Source: Flavobacteria bacterium GWA2_35_26 (GTDB taxonomy: Bacteria > Bacteroidota > Bacteroidia > Flavobacteriales > Flavobacteriaceae). Taken from it: DNA of 64,000 bases. The translations under genes were made by a program, and so were the position numbers. This document shows, piece after piece, positions 8,423-16,494 of the stretch; position 1 is the first letter of the stretch, and every line of letters begins with the position of its first letter. Under the pieces are notes generated by a model. That model made no database searches. It was given only the letters and a program-made list of their open reading frames with translations, and was not told where the DNA came from. The DNA is taken from NCBI GenBank assembly GCA_001800905.1, contig MGWH01000006.1, positions 248,001 through 312,000 of the forward strand, in the 5' to 3' direction.

Positions 8423-8902
8423 TTACATATTTTTAAAAATAGTATGCATCAAGCGCTTCTTATCATTGATACTTTCTTCCAATGAAATCATGGTTTCTGT
8501 TCTGTAAACACCATCAATATCGTCAATCATAAAGATTACATCTTTAGCATGTTTTGTATCCTTAGCTCTAATTTTACAAAAAATATTAAATTTACCCGTA
8601 GTTACAGAAGCTACAGTAACAAAAGGAATTTCATTAATTCGTTCTAAAACAAATTTAGTTTGAGAAGTATTATTAAGAAAAACACCTACATATGCAATAA
8701 ATGAATATCCTAATTTATCATAATCAAGAACCAATGAAGAACCCATTATGATTCCAGCATCTTCCATTTTCTTAACTCTAACATGAACTGTTCCTGCAGA
8801 AATTAATAATTTTTTTGCAATATCCGTAAATGGTACTCTAGTGTTGTCAATCAACATATCCAGAATTTGGTGATCTACTTCATCTAAACGAAACTTACTC
8901 AT
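8423..8902 (-). CDS. Lrp/AsnC-family transcriptional regulator
   Basis: A 159-residue Lrp/AsnC regulator. The N-terminal 60 residues form a winged helix-turn-helix (VDHQILDMLIDNTRVPFTDI, then ISAGTVHVRVKKMEDAGII) and residues about 70-145 the ligand-sensing RAM domain. Such proteins bind DNA as dimers or octamers and respond to amino acids. Its targets cannot be read from the sequence; the neighbouring ppc, the M14 peptidase and the proline and arginine genes earlier in the window are only positional candidates. It has its own terminator, so it is a single-gene unit. Confidence 0.92.
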   Translation of the reverse strand: MSKFRLDEVDHQILDMLIDNTRVPFTDIAKKLLISAGTVHVRVKKMEDAGIIMGSSLVLDYDKLGYSFIAYVGVFLNNTSQTKFVLERINEIPFVTVASVTTGKFNIFCKIRAKDTKHAKDVIFMIDDIDGVYRTETMISLEESINDKKRLMHTIFKNM

Positions 8903-8982
8903 AATTTTCTCAATTAATATTATTAATTAGCTTAAAACAAAGTTTAAAATTATACATTAAATTCAAATAAAGGATATTAAAA

Positions 8983-10137
8983 TTAATTTTTTATCAATCC
9001 ATTAACAAATTCAGTAGTATTATTTAAATAAAAATTGGCTTTTTGATCTAATTTAGGAATATTGTCATAATCATCAGTATAAAGGGCTCCTTGAGCATCA
9101 TACTCCAAATGACCGAAACGATTTTCTAAATCTTCAATTTGATTAATATAAGCATTAAAACAAATCTGACCGTCAATCAATTCTTCTTTGTATTGAGCTG
9201 CAAAATTGATGATTTTTTCTTTACCATCATAATTAATCTTGATATTTTTATACAAAAAATCACAAAAAACCGGATTATTTTGTGAAATATTCAAATAATC
9301 TTCGATTCTATTGCTAACTATATCGTTTTCGCTAATTATCTTGAATACTGAGATTAAAGAATAGAAAACGTATTTTCTGGTTTCCTCTCTTTCATAATCG
9401 TTTGGATAATGACCCGCTTCAAACAAGATGGTCGGAACCCCTAAAAACTGAAACGTATCTCCTACACAATTAATATTAAACGAATCATCAAAACGACCCA
9501 CTTGTCCCGGAATATAATCTTGTAATACTTGATTAATACCCGCAATTACATTGATTGCCTTTAATCTCGAATCGTTAATGTCACGGTTTTCATTATAAGA
9601 AGGAGCTAAAAATGACATTGTTGCTGGTTTACCAGACATTGCTACCCCATAAATAGTACGTTGATCATGGAGATTAAAACAATAATGAGGTTGAAATCGT
9701 TCAAATATTGAGCGCAATAGGTTACTTTCTGGTTGGGATAAATCTTGTGAATCACGATTTAAATCAACATCATTTGCATTGGAACGTGTATACAAACAAG
9801 CCCCATCCGGATTCAACATTGGAATCCAACAAAATGTAAATTCATTTAAAAACTTGATCGCTAAATCAGTTCCACTGTGTAAAAGGTTTAAAAAATCAAA
9901 AAGTCCTTTAGTAGTGGTACTTTCGTTTCCATGCATTTGTGACCAAAGAAAAACTCGTGTAGCTCCATGTCCTATTTGGTATTCGTATATTGACTTTCCT
10001 AAAACCGATTTACCAATTTCCTGTAATTGATTAGCAGTATTTAATCGATTTAAAATTGGCTCTATATGATCTAAAGTAATGTATCGCCCTTGAATCGATT
10101 GTTCTTTATTCTGAATATATAAGGCTTCTAAATTCAT
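8983..10137 (-). CDS. M14-family zinc carboxypeptidase
   Basis: A 384-residue metallocarboxypeptidase of the M14 (carboxypeptidase A) family. Seen: the zinc ligands in QMHGNESTTTKG (HxxE), the third ligand in FNLHDQRTIYG, substrate-binding NRDSQD, and the catalytic glutamate in ILFEAGHYPNDYEREETRK. No signal peptide is visible (it begins MNLEALYIQNKEQS), so it probably acts in the cytoplasm, for example trimming C-terminal residues of peptides. Family members also cleave peptidoglycan peptides or deacylate, so the substrate is open. It stands alone between divergent or unlinked genes. Confidence 0.88.
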   Translation of the reverse strand: MNLEALYIQNKEQSIQGRYITLDHIEPILNRLNTANQLQEIGKSVLGKSIYEYQIGHGATRVFLWSQMHGNESTTTKGLFDFLNLLHSGTDLAIKFLNEFTFCWIPMLNPDGACLYTRSNANDVDLNRDSQDLSQPESNLLRSIFERFQPHYCFNLHDQRTIYGVAMSGKPATMSFLAPSYNENRDINDSRLKAINVIAGINQVLQDYIPGQVGRFDDSFNINCVGDTFQFLGVPTILFEAGHYPNDYEREETRKYVFYSLISVFKIISENDIVSNRIEDYLNISQNNPVFCDFLYKNIKINYDGKEKIINFAAQYKEELIDGQICFNAYINQIEDLENRFGHLEYDAQGALYTDDYDNIPKLDQKANFYLNNTTEFVNGLIKN

Positions 10138-10205
10138 AGTTATTAATTTGATTTTACAAAAGTAAACATCTTTAAATATCTTAATCTAACTTTATAAATA
10201 GTACG

Positions 10206-10778
10206 TTATTTACTAAACTCGGATCCATTGACACGATATCCGTTTTCTGGTATTTTCCCCTCTACACCAACAAAATGTTGATGTAGTAATTGTAAATCGG
10301 TTGCTAAATCTCCAGATGGTTGTAATGGCTGGCCGAAACGCACCTCTTTTTTTCCAAAATCAAAAGCCACAGGTATGATTGGAACATTAGCCTTTAAAGC
10401 AATATAATAAAATCCTGTCTTGAGTTCCGATACATATTTTCGTGTTCCCTCAGGAGCAACTGCTAAGCGAAACGTTTCTTTTTTATCAAAAATTGCTGCA
10501 ATAGAATCTACCTTGTTTAAACCACCCGATCTATCCAGTGCAGCACCACCCATGTAGTTGAAATAATACCCAAACGGAAAACGAAACAATTCTTTTTTAG
10601 CTACAAAATTCATTTCTAGGCCAACGATACCTCTAGTAAATATACCTAAGTAAAAATCATGCGCACTGGTATGAGGCATCACCATCATGACGCATTTTTT
10701 AATATCTGGATTGATTGTACCAACAATCTTCCATCCCATCATTTTAAAAAATATCCACTTATAGAGTAGCTTTTTCAT
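10206..10778 (-). CDS. 1-acyl-glycerol-3-phosphate acyltransferase-like protein (PlsC family)
   Basis: A 190-residue lysophospholipid acyltransferase-fold protein. It has the catalytic HX4D box (H36 and D41 in MPHTSAHDFYLG) and the acceptor-phosphate motif APEGTRKYV. It is short, without an obvious second domain, as in the small PlsC-like proteins of Bacteroidota. The likely role is acylation of lysophosphatidate or another lysolipid at the inner membrane. Whether it is the main PlsC of the cell cannot be told. It is divergent from the methyltransferase-like gene at 10842. Confidence 0.85.
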   Translation of the reverse strand: MKKLLYKWIFFKMMGWKIVGTINPDIKKCVMMVMPHTSAHDFYLGIFTRGIVGLEMNFVAKKELFRFPFGYYFNYMGGAALDRSGGLNKVDSIAAIFDKKETFRLAVAPEGTRKYVSELKTGFYYIALKANVPIIPVAFDFGKKEVRFGQPLQPSGDLATDLQLLHQHFVGVEGKIPENGYRVNGSEFSK

Positions 10779-10792
10779 TCTTTAAATTCTTT

Positions 10793-10825
10793 TTGCAAAT
10801 AAAAACAATTAAAATCTTATTTTTG
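10793..10825 (+). promoter_or_regulatory. Promoter for the spermidine-synthase-like gene
   Basis: TTG at 10793-10795, a 22-base spacer and a perfect TATTTTTG at 10818-10825. The ATG follows 17 bases later. Confidence 0.6.
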
Positions 10826-10841
10826 AATAAATCCAAAGATT

Positions 10842-11507
10842 ATGATTCGGAAACTATTGAGTTATCTCATTCCTATAACGATTTACAAAAACAAATCCAG
10901 TTGGAGCAAATCGATTGAGGTCACTTGGGCTAATGGTGAATTAGTGTTGGATTCAGAAAATACCAATTACTCTTACGGAAGCTTACAACGCATATTACGA
11001 TTGGGTTTGAAAAAGATTGGCTTTCGCCAAATCAAAGCAATGAACAAAATTTTGGTTTTGGGTGTAGCTGGCGGAAGCGTCATTAAAACACTTGTTAATG
11101 AAGTTTATTATAAAGGTGCAATTACGGGGATAGAAATTGATCCTGAGATCATTAAAGTAGCCAATTCCTACTTCAATTTGAGTCAAATCCCCAACTTAAG
11201 TATCGTAATTACTGATGCATTTGAATTTGTTTTGCAAGCCAATGAAAAATACGACTTAATCATCGTTGATATTTTTCAAGATACAAATATGCCTGGTTTT
11301 TTATTTGAAAATTTCTTCACAGAAAAACTTTGTTCATTACTTCAAAACAAAGGACACATCTTATTTAATACCATGGTGTTAAATAAAAAAGACAACTTAA
11401 GAAATGAAAAATATTGTAATGAATTTTACCAACCCAATTTCAGACTTAAAACAATTCCTCGAGTAGAAATTCACAATGAATTAATTCTAATTGAACGCAT
11501 TAATTGA
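10842..11507 (+). CDS. Spermidine-synthase-like / methyltransferase-fold protein
   Basis: A 221-residue Rossmann-fold protein related to aminopropyltransferases. The nucleotide-binding loop reads VLGVAGGSVIKTL, the acidic strand end GIEIDPEIIKVA, and the region where true spermidine synthases have D-x-x-D reads VDIFQDTNMPGF. These differ from canonical SpeE (GGGDG, DSTDP), so I do not call it a spermidine synthase. It may methylate or transfer another group from an S-adenosyl donor. It is followed by a potassium channel gene 42 bases on, probably in one transcript. Confidence 0.65.
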   Translation: MIRKLLSYLIPITIYKNKSSWSKSIEVTWANGELVLDSENTNYSYGSLQRILRLGLKKIGFRQIKAMNKILVLGVAGGSVIKTLVNEVYYKGAITGIEIDPEIIKVANSYFNLSQIPNLSIVITDAFEFVLQANEKYDLIIVDIFQDTNMPGFLFENFFTEKLCSLLQNKGHILFNTMVLNKKDNLRNEKYCNEFYQPNFRLKTIPRVEIHNELILIERIN

Positions 11508-11549
11508 TACTTTAATTAGTAACTTGTATTGGTAATAATAGAAAATCAA

Positions 11550-12260
11550 ATGAGAAAAACAGTACGTAAATTATTTTTAGGTAAATCGTCTAACGGCGAA
11601 CAAGCTGAATTTAATCCAATTCAAAAACGAATTCAAAACATTACATCCATTTGGAATAATGAGCATCAAGATGATAACGGAATAGAGAAAATTTTTAGGC
11701 TATTGCTTTCGTCTTCACAATTATTATTTCCAGGTATCTACATCAAGTATTTTTCAAGAAAAAAAGGAATTGAATACCAAGATTTAGCAATAGACAGCTA
11801 CATATTACTCAAAGTCGCTTTTCCAATAGTTATTTTAATATACCAATGGCAAACTATCAATTGGGTAGTTGCACTAATGACTTATTTATTTCTTGAAACT
11901 ATTTTTTATATTCCAACCTTGATCTTCGCTTCGGATTTATTTTCAAGACCAAGATCCTACAGAAGGTCCATGTTATTATTGTTCTTCAACTACCTAGAAA
12001 TTGTATTAGGTTATGCGGTATTTTACTCCTGTGGAAATTATTTAAACAAACCATTCAATCACTGGTTTGATGCGGTTTACTTTAGTATCATAACCTCGTC
12101 ATCAATTGGATATGGGGATTACTATCCAGCAGAAACAATGGGAAAGTTTTTAGTAAGTACTCAAGCCTTACTTTTCTTGTTTTTTATTGTGCTTTTTTTG
12201 AATTTTTTCTCAACTAAAGTAAAAACCAAAGGCTATTTTGATCACGATAACAACCCCTAA
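11550..12260 (+). CDS. Two-pore-helix type potassium channel protein
   Basis: A 236-residue membrane protein with a K+ selectivity filter, SSSIGYGDYYP (residues 183-193), between two hydrophobic segments at about 141-162 and 203-221, plus two or three further membrane segments at about 83-128. The first 70 residues are charged and cytoplasmic. The pore domain suggests a tetrameric ion channel of the Ion_trans_2 type. No RCK or cyclic-nucleotide domain follows. The ATG at 11550 is preferred over an upstream in-frame TTG at 11529. Its stop abuts the stop of kdsB on the other strand with no spacer. Confidence 0.85.
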   Translation: MRKTVRKLFLGKSSNGEQAEFNPIQKRIQNITSIWNNEHQDDNGIEKIFRLLLSSSQLLFPGIYIKYFSRKKGIEYQDLAIDSYILLKVAFPIVILIYQWQTINWVVALMTYLFLETIFYIPTLIFASDLFSRPRSYRRSMLLLFFNYLEIVLGYAVFYSCGNYLNKPFNHWFDAVYFSIITSSSIGYGDYYPAETMGKFLVSTQALLFLFFIVLFLNFFSTKVKTKGYFDHDNNP

Positions 12261-12986
12261 TTAAAGCATTTTACGCGCTTTCTCTAAATCTTCGGGAGTA
12301 TCAATTCCAATTCCAACATGGGTAGTCTCTACCATTTTGATGCGTTTACCAAACTCTAAATAGCGTAATTGTTCTAATTTCTCAGAAGCTTCCAAAGATT
12401 GCATTGGCAAACTATAGAAATCCAACAAGGCTTGTTTTCTAAAAGCATAAATTCCGATGTGCTGAAAATAGCGCACTCCCACATTTTTTTCTCTTGGATA
12501 CGGAATGACCGAACGGGAAAAATACAAGGCAAATCCATTTTGATCTACTACTACTTTGACATTATTCGGATTATTAATATCATCTTCGTTAGTAATTTCG
12601 CGCATTACAGAGGCTAAATCGACTTGTTTAGACGAATCGTTTTTAAAAACTTCAATTGCTTTCTGCAACGGATCAGCATCTATAAAAGGCTCATCTCCTT
12701 GCACGTTAACTACAATATCAACCTCTAAGTGTTCAATTGCTTCAGCAATTCGATCACTCCCTGATTCATGTTCTTTGATACTTTTAATAGCCTTGCCTCC
12801 ATTGGAAACAATCTCTTCGAAAATAATATCAGAATCCGTAACAACAAAAACATCATCAAATAGCTGAGTGGCTATGGCAGCTTCATAAGTTCTTCGTATT
12901 ACTGTTTTTCCACCCAAATCCTGCATTAATTTAGCTGGAAATCGTGTGGAAGCGTATCGTGCGGGTATAACTGCTATTATTTTCAT
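12261..12986 (-). CDS. kdsB: 3-deoxy-manno-octulosonate cytidylyltransferase
   Basis: Activates KDO with CTP to CMP-KDO for lipopolysaccharide inner-core synthesis. The protein has 241 residues, the usual length. Seen: the N-terminal nucleotide-binding [26 protein letters not shown] with its metal-binding aspartate, and the C-terminal [22 protein letters not shown] box on the minus strand at 13024-13031 lies about 40 bases upstream. The gene ends exactly against the K+ channel gene (convergent). Confidence 0.95.
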   Translation of the reverse strand: MKIIAVIPARYASTRFPAKLMQDLGGKTVIRRTYEAAIATQLFDDVFVVTDSDIIFEEIVSNGGKAIKSIKEHESGSDRIAEAIEHLEVDIVVNVQGDEPFIDADPLQKAIEVFKNDSSKQVDLASVMREITNEDDINNPNNVKVVVDQNGFALYFSRSVIPYPREKNVGVRYFQHIGIYAFRKQALLDFYSLPMQSLEASEKLEQLRYLEFGKRIKMVETTHVGIGIDTPEDLEKARKML

Positions 12987-13059
12987 TTCTAGTTGTAAAA
13001 AATTTGTAGTATCAAACGAGATACAAATTTAAATTAATTTTCGAGTTATGTCTTTTTGA

Positions 13060-14481
13060 TTAGTCAATAAAACTTTCGTCCTTAAAACCAATCAAATACA
13101 ATTTGTTTTTGGCACGGGTCATAGCGGTATACAACCAACGTATATAGTCGCTATTGATGCCATCAGGTAAATAGGGTTGTTCAATAAAAACGGTGTTCCA
13201 CTGCCCTCCTTGCGATTTATGACAGGTTATAGCGTAGGAGAATTTCACTTGTAACGCATTAAAATACTCATTATTTTTTACCTTTTGAAATTGCTTGAAT
13301 TTGGTTTCCCCTTCATAATCCTTCAATACTTCTTGGTACAAACGATTGGATTCTTCATAGGTAAGTGATGGCGATTCACTTTTTATGGTGTCTAATAACA
13401 ACACCGTTTCCAAAGGCTTTTGATCCGGATAATCTACCATTCGGATCTTTACTTTGGCAAACTTAAAACTGTATAATTCTTGGATACCAAAAATTTCCAA
13501 CACTTCAATAATATCACCATTGGCTATAAAACCCGCTTCGTCCGAATCCTTTAGCCAAAAATAATTGTTCTTAACCACCATTAAAAAATCGCCAGTGGAG
13601 AGTTCGCTTTCACGATCTAAAATTCGGGTTCGAATTTGTTCGTTATACTGATTTGCTCTTTTATTCGAACGAACAATAAAAGCCGTGTCTTCTATACTAT
13701 AATTGCTATATGCCGATTGGATAGCATCTTGAATATCGTACCCATCGGTCAACCGAACTATATCTTTGAATCTTTTTACGTCAAATTGAAACTCGTCTAT
13801 AAAACTGTCTTTCAACAATTCTCGCAGTTCAGTGGCATTAAATAAAATCCCAGAACTTTCTTCCTGTCGCATGACCTCGTCCAGCTCTATAGATTCAATT
13901 TCTTTATCGTAATGCACCGCTAAAGTATGGATATCCAATGCGGGACTTATATCCAAATTCACTGGCGGTAGCTGAGCAGTATCGCCCAAAAGAATCATTT
14001 TGCAATTAGTTCCGGAATACACATACGAAATCAAATCGTCTAATAATGATCCGTTTTCGTACAATTTTGAATCCGAATTAGCATCTGAAATCATTGAAGC
14101 TTCATCGACAATGAAAATGGTGTTTTTATGTTTATTGGGTTGTAACGTAAACGAAACACCTCCGCCAGAAGATTTCTTAGGAAAATAGATTTTTTTATGG
14201 ATTGTAAAAGCCGGCTTATTGGAATAATTGGCAATTACCTTAGCCGCACGACCTGTTGGCGCAAGCAAAACATATTTTTTATTGATCTCAATTAAATTGT
14301 TGACAATGGTAGAAATCACCGTTGTTTTTCCAGTTCCAGCATATCCTTTTAAAACAAAAATGGTATTGTTTTCCATTTCAGTTAAGAAAATAGCAATCTT
14401 TTGAAAAAAGATATCCTGTTTGTAAGTAGGTTCAAACGGGAATTTTTTCTTCAAAAGACTATAAAACAAGGAGGAATTCAT
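13060..14481 (-). CDS. RecD-like ATP-dependent DNA helicase
   Basis: A superfamily 1B helicase of the RecD2/Dda type, 473 residues from the ATG at 14481 (an upstream in-frame start at 14529 would add 16 hydrophobic residues and is unlikely). Motifs in order: Walker A GYAGTGKTT, LAPTGRAAKV, Walker B VDEASMI, GDTAQLPPV, the UvrD-like C-terminal AITCHKSQGGQW and YTAMTRAKNKL. No RecB or RecC partner lies nearby, so it acts alone, probably in repair or replication-fork processing. It is divergent from the DUF3822 gene. Confidence 0.9.
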   Translation of the reverse strand: MNSSLFYSLLKKKFPFEPTYKQDIFFQKIAIFLTEMENNTIFVLKGYAGTGKTTVISTIVNNLIEINKKYVLLAPTGRAAKVIANYSNKPAFTIHKKIYFPKKSSGGGVSFTLQPNKHKNTIFIVDEASMISDANSDSKLYENGSLLDDLISYVYSGTNCKMILLGDTAQLPPVNLDISPALDIHTLAVHYDKEIESIELDEVMRQEESSGILFNATELRELLKDSFIDEFQFDVKRFKDIVRLTDGYDIQDAIQSAYSNYSIEDTAFIVRSNKRANQYNEQIRTRILDRESELSTGDFLMVVKNNYFWLKDSDEAGFIANGDIIEVLEIFGIQELYSFKFAKVKIRMVDYPDQKPLETVLLLDTIKSESPSLTYEESNRLYQEVLKDYEGETKFKQFQKVKNNEYFNALQVKFSYAITCHKSQGGQWNTVFIEQPYLPDGINSDYIRWLYTAMTRAKNKLYLIGFKDESFID

Positions 14482-14573
14482 CTGATTTAATTTGGTTGCA
14501 AAGTAAGCAATTGCTATGACAAAAATCAACTTATATAGATCAGATGATTGATTTTTGCCTTTGATTTTTGATA

Positions 14574-14603
14574 TTGCTATTTACATTGTTATTCGTATGT
14601 TTG
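14574..14603 (+). promoter_or_regulatory. Promoter for the DUF3822 gene
   Basis: TTG at 14574-14576, a 19-base spacer and a perfect TATGTTTG at 14596-14603. It predicts a transcript start near 14610 and so decides for the ATG at 14624 against an in-frame TTG at 14609. Confidence 0.65.
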
Positions 14604-14623
14604 CATAGTTGAAAGAAATACCT

Positions 14624-15436
14624 ATGAATTCCAATATCACCGAAAAGAATTATAAAAAACTATCCATTCAAGTGGCATTGAACGGACTTTCTTTTTGCTG
14701 TTTTGATACATTAAATAATACCATTACTTCTTTTAATGAAGTTCGTTTTGATACCTTTCACAAAGCCACTAAAACCGAAGATTTGTTTGCAGATGCTTTT
14801 AGTGATTATCCAGAATTAAAAGAATCCTATGATGAAATTTTAGTTATTCATAATAGTAATCTTTCCACTTTTGTCCCTGAACCGTTATTTGACGAAAACT
14901 TCTTAGGGAGTTATTTACAATACAATACCAAGGTATTTGAAACTGATTTTTTTGCTTTTGACGAAATTCCTAATTGCCAAATGAATACTGTTTACATTCC
15001 GTATGTGAATATCAATAACTTTTTTATTGATCAATTTGGTACTTTTGATTACAAACATGCCAATACTGTTTTAGTATCTAAATTATTGAATGCGTCCAAA
15101 AACAATTCCGACATAAAAATGTTTGCGCATATTAATTCGGGGCATTTTGAAGTTATTGTTGTGCAAAACCAAAAACTTTTATTGTTCAACTCTTTTGAAT
15201 ACACTACGCCGGAAGATTTCTTGTATTACATTCTATTTGCAGCCGAACAATTAGGTTTGAATCCAGAAGAGTTTCCCCTAGAATTGATTGGAAAAATTGA
15301 TACCGAAAGTGAGTACTACCAATTAGCATACAAATACATCCGTAATGTTTCTTTGCTAAACGTTAGCGAATTACAAGCTAAAAATACGTTCTCAGAAGCC
15401 GACAACAGAACCCATTTTATACTTTTTAATTCATGA
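14624..15436 (+). CDS. DUF3822 family protein
   Basis: A 270-residue protein of a family found in Bacteroidota directly before rsmD. No catalytic motif is evident to me. Its alternation of strands and the segment FAHINSGHFEVIVVQNQKLLLF suggest an ASKHA-like (actin/hexokinase) fold as in some pilus or division proteins, but this is a guess. It overlaps rsmD by four bases (ATGA), which implies translational coupling. The start at 14624 is set by the promoter position. Confidence 0.75.
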   Translation: MNSNITEKNYKKLSIQVALNGLSFCCFDTLNNTITSFNEVRFDTFHKATKTEDLFADAFSDYPELKESYDEILVIHNSNLSTFVPEPLFDENFLGSYLQYNTKVFETDFFAFDEIPNCQMNTVYIPYVNINNFFIDQFGTFDYKHANTVLVSKLLNASKNNSDIKMFAHINSGHFEVIVVQNQKLLLFNSFEYTTPEDFLYYILFAAEQLGLNPEEFPLELIGKIDTESEYYQLAYKYIRNVSLLNVSELQAKNTFSEADNRTHFILFNS

Positions 15437-15990
15437 GAATTATTTCAGGTAAATACAAAGGCCGACGTATATTTCCTCCAAAAAACCTTCCTGTTCGCCC
15501 CACAACCGATATGAGTAAAGAAGCTTTATTCAATGTATTGAATAATCATTTCAGTTTTGAAGGGCTTAAAATATTAGACTTATTCTCGGGTACCGGAAAC
15601 ATCAGTTTTGAATTTGCTTCACGAGGTAGTTCGCCAATAACTTCAGTAGATGGTGATTTTGGTTGTGTGAAATTTATCAAACAAATTGCTACTGAATTTG
15701 ATTTCAATATCGCTGCTACCAAAAGTGATGTGTTTGCTTTTCTTGAAAAAAACAAAACAACCTACGACATCATTTTTGCAGATCCTCCTTACGGATTGGA
15801 CCAAAAAACATTTGAAAAAGTAGTGACTCTAGTTTTTGACAGAGGGCTTTTGGAAGAAGAAGGAATGTTGATCATTGAACATTCCAAATACACTAAAATG
15901 GAACATTTACCACATTTTTCTTTTCAGAAAAGTTACGGAGGTTCTTTCTTTAGCTTCTTTGAGATTATAAGTTCAGAGGACGAAGAATAG
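15433..15990 (+). CDS. rsmD: 16S rRNA (guanine-966 N2)-methyltransferase
   Basis: Methylates G966 of 16S rRNA during 30S assembly, using S-adenosylmethionine. The protein has 185 residues. Seen: the N-terminal MRIISGKYKGRRI, PVRPTTDMSKEALFN, the SAM-binding DLFSGTGNISFE, and the N6/N2-methyltransferase signature DPPYG. It is translationally coupled to the preceding DUF3822 gene. It converges on the RNase P RNA gene, leaving only about 20 bases between them. Confidence 0.93.
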   Translation: MRIISGKYKGRRIFPPKNLPVRPTTDMSKEALFNVLNNHFSFEGLKILDLFSGTGNISFEFASRGSSPITSVDGDFGCVKFIKQIATEFDFNIAATKSDVFAFLEKNKTTYDIIFADPPYGLDQKTFEKVVTLVFDRGLLEEEGMLIIEHSKYTKMEHLPHFSFQKSYGGSFFSFFEIISSEDEE

Positions 15991-16010
15991 TTTTCTTCAC
16001 ATAAAAAAAA

Positions 16011-16316
16011 GCAGACCTATAAGCCGGATTCTGTCTCCGTAAACGGAGCCTTATCATTTATCTAGATCTTACATTACTGCAAGACTCAAGCTATCTACCC
16101 TTCAACAACGGACGAGAAGCCCTTAAATGCTGATATACTTGATATTTCACCGCATAGAGTTTACCTGGTTTCACTACAGCATTACCTGTACATACTTTCT
16201 GTTGCACTTGTCCTAATCCGATTGCTCGAACCGACGGGTGTTACCCGCTATGCTTCTCTATGGTGTCCGGACTTTCCTCCCTCCTAATAAATCAGGACGG
16301 CGATAAGGCGGTCTGC
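16011..16316 (-). ncRNA. rnpB: RNase P RNA
   Basis: The catalytic RNA of RNase P, which matures tRNA 5' ends. On the minus strand the RNA opens with GCAGACCGCCTTATCG and closes with GGCTTATAGGTCTGC, whose ends pair to form helix P1 (seven base pairs). The universal core segment GGAGGAAAGTCCGGAC is present near 16275-16290 and the conserved ACAGAATCCGGCTTATAG near the 3' end. A run of eight T follows the 3' end and would terminate it. The TAAATTTG box just upstream predicts the 5' end at about 16316. It is bacterial type A by overall layout; exact ends are estimated. Confidence 0.93.
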
Positions 16317-16320
16317 GGGG

Positions 16321-16328
16321 CAAATTTA
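16321..16328 (-). promoter_or_regulatory. -7 promoter box for rnpB
   Basis: TAAATTTG on the minus strand, a perfect TAnnTTTG, 5 bases before the predicted RNase P RNA 5' end. I do not find a clear -33 TTG. Confidence 0.6.
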
Positions 16329-16445
16329 CAACATAATTTATGGTAATTCATAATTGATTGATAAGTCAGCGAAATAATCCAAAAACGACATTCCAATTTT
16401 GTTAGTAAATTGGGGATAAGTCGTTCTGTTTTGAAGATGGAGCTA

Positions 16446-16476
16446 TTGCATTTTGAGAATTCATATCCTATATTTG
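16446..16476 (+). promoter_or_regulatory. Promoter for dnaX
   Basis: TTG at 16446-16448, a 20-base spacer and a perfect TATATTTG at 16469-16476. The predicted transcript start near 16483 lies downstream of an in-frame TTG at 16453 and so supports the ATG at 16495. Confidence 0.7.
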
Positions 16477-16494
16477 CTATCTAATACCTTTTCA

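Noticed and set aside
10842..11507. Calling this gene a true spermidine synthase
   Set aside because: The glycine-rich loop and acidic gate motif differ from SpeE, so the polyamine assignment is not supported.
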